Shown here in pieces: positions 45,802 through 54,061 of a DNA stretch of 64,000 nt (its first letter is position 1; every line of letters starts with the position of its first letter). The stretch is from an uncultured Prevotella sp. (lineage in GTDB: Bacteria > Bacteroidota > Bacteroidia > Bacteroidales > Bacteroidaceae), in NCBI GenBank assembly GCA_902798285.1, contig CADBVZ010000002.1:1-64000 (forward strand), in the 5' to 3' direction. The translations under genes and the position numbers were made by a program. The notes beneath the pieces were generated by a model, which made no database searches, was not told the origin of the DNA, and was given only the letters and a program-made list of their open reading frames with translations.

Positions 45802-45828
45802 TGAAAATTGAAGATTGAAAAATGAAAA

Positions 45829-47079
45829 TTATCGCTTGCTCGTGACCTCGCGCTCATACTTCTGGATGGCGGCGATGTATTCTTCGCCTACTGGGACGTT
45901 GTTCTTGAGGTTGAAGTAATCGAACACGGCGCCGAAAGGCATGCTCTTGGCCTCTTCCATCAGGGCGAGGCGCTCGAAGTACTGACCATTGTCCTCGTAC
46001 TTACGCAGCAGCTCCTTGGGCTCGAGGAGGGCCTGCAGGATGCACTTCTGAGTGGCGCGGGTGCCTACGAGGTAGGCACCGATGCGATTGATGGAGGCAT
46101 CGAAATAATCGAGACCTACATGGGCGCGATCGAGGGCGTCGGCACGTACCAGCTCCTTGAAGAGGTCGAGGGTCTGATCGTTCATGATGGTAACATGGTC
46201 GGAGTCCCAGCGTACGGGGCGCGACACATGGAGCATCAACTCGGGCACGTACATGAGCAGGGTGCTGACGAAGTCGGACACATTCTCGGTCTGCTCGTAG
46301 TGGCCGGTATCGATGGTGTACATCTGCTTGCGGGTGGCACAATAGGCGGTGTAGAAATCATGTGAGCCCACGGTGTAGCTCTCGAGACCGATACCGAAGA
46401 GCTTGGCCTCGAAGCAGTTCTTCACGCCATCGAGACGCTCCTCCATGATCTCATCGAGCGAGGCGGCGAGGATTTCGCGGTACTTCTTGCGCTGTACGGG
46501 CATGTCCTTAGAGCCGTCGTGAACCCAGATGTTCATGATACAGGGATCGCCCTGGGCCTTACCCATGGCATCGGCAATGCGGCGGCAACGCTTGGTGTGC
46601 TCGATCCAGAAGTCGCGGATGCCCTTGTCGGGGTTAGAGAGGGTGAGATCGCCACTCTTGGGGTGGGAGAACGAGGTGGAATTGAAGTCGAGCTTCATGT
46701 TGTTGGCCTTGGCCCAGTCGATCCAGCTCTGGAAGTGAGAGACTTCTACCTGGTCGCGATCGACGAACTTGCCGCCGAAGTCACCATAGATCTCATGGAG
46801 ATTGAGGCGGTGGTTACCGGCGATGAGGGTCTTGACGAACTCGATGTCCTGACGTACCTCGTCGATGTTGCGGGCACGGCCGGGATAGTTACCTGTGGTC
46901 TGGATACCACCAGAGAGGGCCTCGTTGCGCTCGAAGCCGACTACATCGTCGGTCTGCCAGCAGTGGAGGGAGATCTGTTGCTTCTGGAGGGTGTCGAGAA
47001 CGGCGTCGGTATCGACACCAATGGCGGCGTAGCGGTCTTTGGCGACCTCATACGCTTTTTCAATAAGGGTTGCTTTCAT
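45829..47079 (-). CDS. rhaA: L-rhamnose isomerase
   Basis: The 416-residue enzyme converts L-rhamnose to L-rhamnulose. Metal and substrate residues of the TIM barrel occur in SLHCWQTDDVVGFE, IWVHDGSKDMPVQR and LFGIGLESYTVGSHDFY, and VRWDSDHVTIMND, and the length is normal. It follows rhaB by 78 bp; the gap contains GGGGTTAGGGGTTAGAGG repeats. Confidence 0.95.
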   Translation of the reverse strand: MKATLIEKAYEVAKDRYAAIGVDTDAVLDTLQKQQISLHCWQTDDVVGFERNEALSGGIQTTGNYPGRARNIDEVRQDIEFVKTLIAGNHRLNLHEIYGDFGGKFVDRDQVEVSHFQSWIDWAKANNMKLDFNSTSFSHPKSGDLTLSNPDKGIRDFWIEHTKRCRRIADAMGKAQGDPCIMNIWVHDGSKDMPVQRKKYREILAASLDEIMEERLDGVKNCFEAKLFGIGLESYTVGSHDFYTAYCATRKQMYTIDTGHYEQTENVSDFVSTLLMYVPELMLHVSRPVRWDSDHVTIMNDQTLDLFKELVRADALDRAHVGLDYFDASINRIGAYLVGTRATQKCILQALLEPKELLRKYEDNGQYFERLALMEEAKSMPFGAVFDYFNLKNNVPVGEEYIAAIQKYEREVTSKR

Positions 47080-47157
47080 AATTATATATTTTAAAAATTT
47101 ATTTTTAAAAGGGGTTAGGGGTTAGAGGTAAGGGGTTAGAGAATACCTAGCAAAGCC

Positions 47158-48786
47158 CTATTGGGTAATCTTGAGGTATTTCTCGTAGGCGGCATCCCAC
47201 AATTCTTTGTCTTTAGGTTCGTAACGAACCAAGTCGATGGAGTTGGCGATGATCTGGCGCATCTGCCAGATGTCGTTAACCAAACCTGCAGACTGAGCTT
47301 GCATCATGATGTTGCCGAGGGCGGTGCCTTCCTGAGGGCCAGCTTTCACCACGACGCCTGTGGCGTTGGCGGTGAATTGGTTGAGGTATTTATTGAGGGA
47401 GCCTCCGCCAATGATGTGGAGAACCACATCATTTAGAGGTGAGAGATTACCTTGCAAGCCTCTGAATTCCATGAGCCAGGTGAAGACCTGGCGGTAGCGG
47501 AGGGCGAGGGAGTCGAAGATGCAGCGGCAGATCTCGGCGGGTGTCTCGGGGACGGGCTGAGAGGTGCGGCGGCAGTATTGCTGAATGGCCTCTACCATGG
47601 ATGAGGGGTTGGCGAAAGTGGGGTCATCGGGGTTGATGAGGCTGCGGAAGGCCTCGACGGTCATCGCAGAAGCTTGCAGCTCTGCATGACCTAGAGGTGA
47701 GGGGTTCTTGGACGAGCCAAGCGGCAAAGCCGAGCGAGAGGTGAGAGGTGAGAGATTACCTTTAAATTCGGCGCGGCAGCGCTCGTAGAGCCACATGCCG
47801 CAGATGTTCTTGAGGAAGCGGGTGGTGCCGTTGATGCCGCCCTCGTTGGTGAAGTTGCGCTCGTAAGAGAGGTCGCTGATGATGGCATCGCGGGTCTCAA
47901 TACCCATGAGGCTCCATGTGCCGCTGGAGAGGTAGGCAAAGTTCTCATCGCGGGCGGGCACGGCTGCTACGGCCGAGCCGGTGTCATGACCAGCCACGGC
48001 TATGACGGGCACGGGGCCCAAGCCGGTGAGGCGCTGAACCTCGTCGGTAAGGACGCCAATCTGAGTGCCGGGCATGACCATGCGGCCGAACTTTTCCCGC
48101 GTGAGGCCCACGGACTGGAGCAATCGGGCATCGAGTTCCTTGGTGCGGGGATCGAGCAGCTGCGAGGTGGAGGCGATGGTGTACTCGCACACCTCCTGAC
48201 CGGTGAGCATCCACGAAAGGGCATCGGGCACGAAGAGTATCTTCCGGGCGTGGCGGAAGGCGGCATTGTCCTCCTTACGCATGGCGTAGAACTGGAAGAT
48301 GGAGTTGAAGTTCATGAGCTGGATGCCGGTGATATCGTAAACCTCGCGGCGCGAGATGACGTTCTCGAGATAATCGTCCATGGCGGCAAATGTAATAGGA
48401 TCGCGATACGCGCGCGGGTTCCTTAATATAGCATTGTCGGAGCCGATGAAGACGAAGTCGACACCCCAGGTGTCGATACCGATGCTGGTGATCTGGATGC
48501 CGCGACGGGCTACCTCCTTGAGGCCTCGGATGATTTCGAAGTAGAGGGCGTAAATGTCCCAGTAGAAGTGGCCGCCTTGCTCGATGAGATTGTTAGGGAA
48601 ACGGGTGAGCTCTTCAAGCTCAACCTTAGGGGTTAGGGGCAAGTGGTTAGGGGTTAGAGAAATGTCTGCGGCAGAAGTATTCTCTAGCTTCTCACCTCTA
48701 GCTTCTAGCTTCTCAATTGTGCCAACAATTGTGCGACCGCTGGTGGCACCCAGGTCTACGGCGAAGAAATATGTTTTTTGTTCCAT
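47158..48786 (-). CDS. rhaB: Rhamnulokinase with three repeat-derived insertions
   Basis: The 542-residue FGGY kinase phosphorylates L-rhamnulose at C1. It has FFAVDLGATSGRTIVGTI at the N-terminus, GIDTWGVDFVFIG, VAGHDTGSAVAAVPA and IIGGGSLNKYLNQF. Family members have about 485-490 residues. The excess comes from GAGGTGAG/CTCACCTC repeats read in frame: residues about 25-52 (LEARGEKLENTSAADISL and on to LPLTP), about 343-370 (NLSPLTSRSALPLGSSKNPS) and NLSPLN near 446. All lie between conserved blocks, so the enzyme may still work. First gene of rhaBAT; the probable promoter is the TACCTTTG box at 48816-48823. Confidence 0.93.
   Translation of the reverse strand: MEQKTYFFAVDLGATSGRTIVGTIEKLEARGEKLENTSAADISLTPNHLPLTPKVELEELTRFPNNLIEQGGHFYWDIYALYFEIIRGLKEVARRGIQITSIGIDTWGVDFVFIGSDNAILRNPRAYRDPITFAAMDDYLENVISRREVYDITGIQLMNFNSIFQFYAMRKEDNAAFRHARKILFVPDALSWMLTGQEVCEYTIASTSQLLDPRTKELDARLLQSVGLTREKFGRMVMPGTQIGVLTDEVQRLTGLGPVPVIAVAGHDTGSAVAAVPARDENFAYLSSGTWSLMGIETRDAIISDLSYERNFTNEGGINGTTRFLKNICGMWLYERCRAEFKGNLSPLTSRSALPLGSSKNPSPLGHAELQASAMTVEAFRSLINPDDPTFANPSSMVEAIQQYCRRTSQPVPETPAEICRCIFDSLALRYRQVFTWLMEFRGLQGNLSPLNDVVLHIIGGGSLNKYLNQFTANATGVVVKAGPQEGTALGNIMMQAQSAGLVNDIWQMRQIIANSIDLVRYEPKDKELWDAAYEKYLKITQ
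47432..47451. repeat. Repeat inside rhaB (site 3)
   Basis: TTTAGAGGTGAGAGATTACC, read on the coding strand as GNLSPLN. Confidence 0.75.
47690..47760. repeat. Repeat inside rhaB (site 2) with the 34-bp unit
   Basis: CTAGAGGTGAGGGG, a 34-bp unit (47705-47738; other copy 41141-41174, one mismatch) and AGAGGTGAGAGGTGAGAGAT lie in frame within the kinase gene. Confidence 0.85.
48624..48717. repeat. Repeat inside rhaB (site 1)
   Basis: GGGGTTAGGGG units at one end and TAGCTTCTCACCTCTAGCTT at the other, pointing in opposite directions; about 90 bp in frame. Confidence 0.85.
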
Positions 48787-48815
48787 TCTATTTTTGTTTT
48801 TAGCAGATTCGTGGG

Positions 48816-48823
48816 CAAAGGTA
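48816..48823 (-). promoter_or_regulatory. -7 box for rhaBAT
   Basis: The minus strand reads TACCTTTG, 29 bp before the rhaB ATG. No good TTG element lies upstream, as expected if an activator such as the nearby AraC-type protein is required. Confidence 0.55.
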
Positions 48824-48894
48824 CGATGAAAATGGCGTGAGTAACTTATTTATTTGATTTTTGGACTTGAATTTTTGATAACAAGCGAAAATAA

Positions 48895-48926
48895 TTTGGT
48901 TTTCTTCTCACTTATTCGTACCTTTG
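48895..48926 (+). promoter_or_regulatory. Promoter of nhaD
   Basis: TTTG at 48895-48898, a 20-bp spacer and TACCTTTG at 48919-48926; ATG 37 bp downstream. It is divergent from the rhaBAT promoter. Confidence 0.75.
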
Positions 48927-48963
48927 CACACGAAATTCGTAATTACATTATAATTAATACAAC

Positions 48964-50295
48964 ATGACTACATTAACGATTCTGATTGTTGCGGTTTTCT
49001 GTGTGGGCTATTTGTGCATAGCCCTGGAGAGCGTAACGAAGGTCAACAAGGCTGCGATAGCCCTGCTGATGTGTGTTCTGTGCTGGACACTGCTGATGAT
49101 GGGCCCGGCAGCGTATTACCCTGAGATTCCCGGTGGCGAGGTGGTGCACCACATAGCCGAGGTGATAGAGCATCACCTGGGAGATGCCGCCGGAACGCTG
49201 TTCTTCCTGATGGGAGCGATGACGATTGTGGAGATTGTGGACTCGAACGGCGGTTTCAATTTTGTGCGCGATGCCATGAAGACGCGCTCCAAGCGCAAAC
49301 TGATGTGGAGAATGGCCTTTATGACCTTCTTCCTCTCGGCCATTCTGGATAACCTCACCACGAGTATTGTGATGATCATGGTGCTGAGGAAACTGGTGCA
49401 GAGCCGTGGCGACCGACTGATATATGCCGCGCTGGTGGTGATAGCCGCCAACTCGGGTGGCGCCTTCTCGCCCATTGGCGATGTGACCACCATCATGCTG
49501 TGGATCAAGGGTGTGATTACCACCGAGGGCGTGCTGACGGAGATCTTCGTGCCGTCGCTCATCTCGATGCTGGTGCCGGCCTTCATTCTGCAATACCAGT
49601 TGCAGGGCAAGTTCGACAAGAGTCAGAATCTGCCGAAGGCCGAGGTGACGCAGTTTACCAAGGCTCAGCGCAACGTGATATTCTGGCTGGGCGTGGGCGG
49701 TTTGTGCTTTGTGCCCATCTTTAAGACCATCACCCATCTGCCGCCGTTTATGGGTATCCTGCTGGTGCTGGGCGTGCTCTGGACGGTGACCGAGATATTC
49801 CACTACAATACCGCTGAGGACGACACGATGGCCAAGCGCGTGAGCGATCTGCTCTCGAAGATTGACCTATCGACCATCATGTTCTTCCTGGGCATCCTGA
49901 TGGCTGTGGCCGTGCTGCAGGAGGTAGGTGTGCTGACCATGCTGGGCGGTGTGCTGGATCAGACCTTCGAGGGCAACCACTTCCTGGTAACGGGTATCAT
50001 CGGTGTGCTGTCGAGTATCGTGGATAATGTGCCGCTGGTGGCCGGCTGTATGGGTATGTATCCCGTGGCTGCTGCGGGCGACTTGGCCGTGGACGGTATC
50101 TTCTGGCAGCTGCTGGCCTACTGTGCCGGTGTGGGTGGTTCGATGCTGATTATCGGCTCTGCCGCCGGTGTGGTGGTGATGGGCCTCGAGAAGATCACCT
50201 TCGGATGGTATATGAAGAAGATTACGTGGATAGTGTTTGTGGGATACCTTGCAGGTATGCTCACCTACTGGGTAGAAAGAACGTTGTTCTTTTAA
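48964..50295 (+). CDS. nhaD: Na+/H+ antiporter NhaD
   Basis: The 443-residue membrane protein has about 11-12 helices and family segments FLMGAMTIVEIVDSNGGFN, LSAILDNLTTSIVMIMVL, AANSGGAFSPIGDVTTIMLW, and SSIVDNVPLVAGCMGMY in the second half. Paired Asp/Asn/Thr residues in these segments carry ions. It exports Na+ or Li+ for protons. It sits between rhaB and the AraC-type gene; a functional link to rhamnose is not evident, though RhaT uses the proton gradient. Confidence 0.92.
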   Translation: MTTLTILIVAVFCVGYLCIALESVTKVNKAAIALLMCVLCWTLLMMGPAAYYPEIPGGEVVHHIAEVIEHHLGDAAGTLFFLMGAMTIVEIVDSNGGFNFVRDAMKTRSKRKLMWRMAFMTFFLSAILDNLTTSIVMIMVLRKLVQSRGDRLIYAALVVIAANSGGAFSPIGDVTTIMLWIKGVITTEGVLTEIFVPSLISMLVPAFILQYQLQGKFDKSQNLPKAEVTQFTKAQRNVIFWLGVGGLCFVPIFKTITHLPPFMGILLVLGVLWTVTEIFHYNTAEDDTMAKRVSDLLSKIDLSTIMFFLGILMAVAVLQEVGVLTMLGGVLDQTFEGNHFLVTGIIGVLSSIVDNVPLVAGCMGMYPVAAAGDLAVDGIFWQLLAYCAGVGGSMLIIGSAAGVVVMGLEKITFGWYMKKITWIVFVGYLAGMLTYWVERTLFF

Positions 50296-50301
50296 ATAAG
50301 C

Positions 50302-50327
50302 AAATCCCCGCCATTTGGCGGGGATTT
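50302..50327. terminator. Bidirectional terminator between nhaD and the AraC-type gene
   Basis: AAATCCCCGCC pairs with GGCGGGGATTT around ATTT; flanking AAATAAG/CTTATTT extends the stem. It fills the space between the convergent stop codons. Confidence 0.9.
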
Positions 50328-50328
50328 C

Positions 50329-51198
50329 TTATTTAGTCTTGACTTCACTTGGTTTGATGCCCATTTTGGCCTTGAACTTGGCGGAGAAGTAATCGGGCGA
50401 TTCGAAGTTGAGGCGGTAGGCAATCTCCTTGATGGAGAGGTCGGTGGTGGAGAGCAACTCCTTGGCGCGGAGTAGGCGCAACTCCTGCTGATAAGTGGAG
50501 GGGGAGAGGCCGGTGTACTCCTTGAAGAGCTTGCGGAAGTTGCTGTAGCTCACGCCCAACTCCTCGGCGATGCCCTGGATGGTGGTCTCGGACTCGAGGC
50601 TCTCACGGATGCGCCAACGGGCCTTGTCGATCATGTCGACCTGCTGCTGGTTGCGGCTCAGCTCGATGTTACGCTCCAGGGAGTACATCTTGCCGATAAG
50701 ATGGTTCACGAGGCCCGCCATCTCCTGTTGGGAGTAGGCTGCCTCCTCGCGGGCGGCGGCAAAGGCGCGGCGGTAGAGGCCCTCGATGATGGCGGAATAG
50801 CCCACATGGTAGATGGGTTTCTCGGGGGTGAGGAAGCCCGCCTTGACACGGTCGTCCATATTGCGGCCCTTGAATCCGATCCAATGGCTCTTCCAACCCA
50901 CACGGGGGTTGGGGTGGTAAGTGTGCCACTCGCCCGGGAAGAGCAGGAACATATCGCCCGCCTTGATCTTGGTCTGCGGACAATGGGCACTCTCGAAGAC
51001 TCCTTCGCCTTCAGGATTATAGAGCAGCTGGTACTCATTGAGCACGCGCCCCTTCTCGATGTTAAAGTAATAGCCGTCGGCATGGCCCTTGGTGGGGTAG
51101 GGATCGCCGGGGGCAATCTCTTCGTAGCCTACGGTGCTGACGGTAAGGCCCCATTTCAGGTCGCGCTCCGTCGCGAGCAAGTATTTACTATTTTGCAT
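50329..51198 (-). CDS. AraC-family transcriptional regulator, probable rhamnose regulator
   Basis: The 289-residue protein has an N-terminal cupin-like sugar-sensing part (GHADGYYFNIEKGRVLNEY, MFLLFPGEWHTYHPNPRVGW) and a C-terminal double helix-turn-helix (IQGIAEELGVSYSNFRKLFK, then LSIKEIAYRLNFESPDYFSA). The start MQNSKYLLATER is preferred because 24 upstream codons are repeat sequence (SLTSSFSPLTSKK). Its position near rhaBAT makes it the likely rhamnose-responsive regulator; that role is inferred. Confidence 0.85.
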   Translation of the reverse strand: MQNSKYLLATERDLKWGLTVSTVGYEEIAPGDPYPTKGHADGYYFNIEKGRVLNEYQLLYNPEGEGVFESAHCPQTKIKAGDMFLLFPGEWHTYHPNPRVGWKSHWIGFKGRNMDDRVKAGFLTPEKPIYHVGYSAIIEGLYRRAFAAAREEAAYSQQEMAGLVNHLIGKMYSLERNIELSRNQQQVDMIDKARWRIRESLESETTIQGIAEELGVSYSNFRKLFKEYTGLSPSTYQQELRLLRAKELLSTTDLSIKEIAYRLNFESPDYFSAKFKAKMGIKPSEVKTK

Positions 51199-51213
51199 AG
51201 AGTTAATTTTTTT

Positions 51214-51316
51214 AGAGGTTAGAGGTGAGAAGCTAGAGGTGAGAGAATAGTGAGCAAAGCCACTCTGCACCTACGGTACACTTCTCTAGCTTCTAGCTTC
51301 TAGCTTCTCACCTCTG
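51214..51316. repeat. About 100-bp composite repeat, copy 2 (inverted)
   Basis: AGAGGTGAGAAGCTAGAGGT at one end, TAGCTTCTAGCTTCTCACCT at the other, with GCAAAGCCACT and CACCTACGGTACA at the centre. It matches copy 1 (38282-38376) in reverse. It reaches into the kinase gene ending at 51300 and supplies its last codons (EVRS) and stop. Confidence 0.85.
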
Positions 51317-54043
51317 TTATCTCCCTCGGTGTCCAGAGCCAGAAGGTGGAGCCGTGGCCCTCACCCTCGGAGGTGACACCGATTCTGCCGCCACAACGGT
51401 CGGCAATGGCTTGGCAGATACTCAAGCCAAGACCCGTGCCCTGCACGAAGTCGTTGAGCTTGACGAAGCGCTCGAACACGCTGGCCTGCTTCTCCTTGGG
51501 AATACCGGCACCGGTGTCCTCGCAATAGAAGTAGATACCCTCCTGCTCCTCGCGATAGCCCACCTTGATATGACCCTGATGGGTGTACTTCACGGCATTG
51601 GTAACGAAGTTGGTGAGCACCTGCTGGATGCGGCCCTTGTCGAGCGTGGCGGGGAAGGAGGCATAAGGATTGTCCTTGATGAACTCCACGCCGGGCTCCT
51701 GTACGCGCTGGGCGAGGGTTTGACAGATATCGTCGAACACCTGAGCGAAGTCGCACGGCTCGGGCTTGATGGCGAGGGCCTGACCCATGTTGGAGGCCTC
51801 GAGGATATCGTTGATGAGGCGCATGAGCATGTCGCAGTTGTTGCGGATGATGCGGATGAAGTTCATGCGCTCCTCGTTGGTGTCGACCACGGGGAGGAGG
51901 TCGGAGAAGCCCACGATGGCATTGAGCGGGGTGCGGATTTCGTGGGTCATATTGGCGAGGAAGGCGCTCTTCATCTTACCCGAATCCTCGGCGCGCTTGG
52001 TTTCTTCCTTCAGCTTGCGCTGGGCCTCCATGAGTTCGGTGATGTTACGGGCGATGCCGAAGAAGTGGGAGAGGGAGCCGTCGCGCTTGGTCTTGGGGAT
52101 ACCGTTGATGGCATACCATACGGGGTGCTTCTCCATAGGTGTGGAGTTGAAGTGGGCCACCACGTTGTAAGGCTTCTTCTCGGTGACGCTGATCCTGACT
52201 TGCTCGAGGGCCTCGGTGATGTCGGCGCTATCGATGTCCTTGAAGAACTGATCGATGGCTTCCTGATAATCGCTCTTATGGCCCGAGCGGCTGATGGCGA
52301 TCTGATTGGTGAAGGGATCGTACTTCCAGATGAACATCTTACTATTGTCGAGCAGATAGCGCAGCTGGTCCTCGTAAGACTGGATGGAGGCATTGGCCTT
52401 CTCCATCTCCGCTGCTGCAGATAGATCTCGCGCTCGTGGGTCATGTCGCGGGCGGTGGAGATGAAATAGCGCAACTCGCCATTCTCGTCGAAGGCGGGGC
52501 TGACCTTCACCTCGATGAACTTGAAGATGCCGAGGTCGGGATAGTACATGCGCTGGCACGCATGGAACACCTCCCTGGTATCGCGGGTGATCTGGCCTTC
52601 CATCAGGGGGACATCGAAGATCGACTGGGATTGCCAATAGGTCATCATGGAGTCGTCGGTGATCCCGCAGACCTCCCTCATCTTGGCGTTGATGTCGATG
52701 GGGTAGCCATTGGTATCGTAGAACGCCATGGCGATGGGGTTGGTCTCGAACATCTTATGGAACTTACTACCGATGACGCGGTTCTCCTGCTCCTCGAGCA
52801 GGTCCTGGGTCATATCCTGTACGGTATAGATGATATAGCGTGTGCGGCCGTTCTCCTTCTCGGCCAGGGCATTGCCGTAGAAATCTTTCCAAACGGGCTC
52901 TTCAAGGGAGCCTACGTTGAGGCTGATGGTGAGTTCGAAGGAGTCGGCAGATCCGCGGATGAGGCTCTGATTGTTCTGATGGAGAATGGTGGCCTGAACG
53001 GGTTTCATGCGGGCGAGGAACTCCTCGGGGGGGATGCCCTCATAAGGCAACACAGAGCCGTGGACATTGCGGAGGGTATTGTTGATTACATCGAACTCCA
53101 CGATACCGTAGGCACCCATGTTGAGGGCCTGGTTCATCATGCGGTTCAGGTCGACGGTGCGGGTGATGGCCACGCGTACGCGGGTGCGGATGAGCTGGCT
53201 GAGCAGGAAGGCGATGATGCCGGCAATGATGACACCCAGAAGGAGGATGAGGGTGATGGGCGAGGTGTCGTTGTGGACACGCTCGGGATGGAACCACTTG
53301 TCGCGGATGCGCTCGATGTCGCCCGCTTGCTCGAGTCGGGCATAGGTATCGTCGATGGCATCTATGAGTTCCTTATCGTAGCCGATGATGCGGAGTTCGC
53401 CGGCGGGGATGTCGATCTCGTCGAGCACCACGCCATCGACACCATACTCCTTGAGCTTGGATTGGAGGGGAACCTCGCCCCAGATGTAGTACTTATACTT
53501 GCCGGAGCGCAGACCGATGAGGGCCTCGCGCGAGGAGTGGTATTCGGTATGGAAGGCCAGATCGTTCATCTCGGCCAAGCGTATATCGCCATAGTCGTTC
53601 TTCTTGAGCACGACGGTATTGTTCTCAGTGATATCGCGGATGTGGTGGACGGGCGGCGTGGTATGGAAGCGGGCTATCCTCACGTTGTAATAGGTAATCA
53701 TGTTCTGCGTCATGACATAGGGCGCATGCTGATACTTGAAGGTGAGGGCGTGGATGAGGTCGGCCTTGCGGCTCTCGAAGGACTCGGTACACTTGTACCA
53801 CTCGTTCATCTCGTACTTGTGGGGGATGCCCAGACGGGAGAGTATCAGGTCGAGCACCTCGATGTTATAGCCGTCGGGGTTGCCCATGTCGTTGAGGAAC
53901 TCGTAAGGCGGGAACTCCCAGTCGCTGGCGATGATGAGGGGGCGCTCCTCGGTGTACTCCCTGATATAGAGAGCCCGCGCCGAGGGTAAGGAGCAAACCC
54001 ACAGCACTAAGGTAAGGGTGATGATATATAGTCTTCTAGTCAT
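51300..54043 (-). pseudogene. Sensor histidine kinase A with SBP-type sensor, one frameshift
   Basis: Read with a one-base correction near 52411, this is a kinase of about 914 residues: signal peptide, bacterial extracellular solute-binding (SBP_bac_3) domain (about 30-250, EERPLIIASDWEFPPYEFLN), a membrane helix (LILLLGVIIAGIIAFLLSQL), two PAS-like regions, a third PAS after the shift (DNSKMFIWKYDPFTN), HisKA box MTHEIRTPLNAIVGFSDLL and HATPase with DTGAGIPKEKQ and GTGLGLSICQAI. At the shift CAGCAGCGGAG replaces an expected CAGCAGGCGGAG. It may be a real mutation, a sequencing error or programmed shifting. It has no receiver domain. Last of four kinase genes, 18 bp after kinase B. Confidence 0.8.
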
Positions 54044-54061
54044 GATGCTGCTATAATGATG

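Noticed and set aside
50329..51270. N-terminal extension of the AraC-type protein from 51270
   Set aside because: The 24 extra residues are repeat translation (SLTSSFSPLTSKK) and a normal start lies at 51198; unlike the internal cases there is no conserved sequence upstream to show that it is translated.
52436..53989. 517-codon plus-strand open frame antisense to kinase A
   Set aside because: It mirrors the kinase coding sequence; composition is Gly/Val/Leu/Glu/His-rich without motifs, and no promoter precedes it. Similar antisense frames lie over the other kinases (51354-52424, 55910-56839, 57749-58723).
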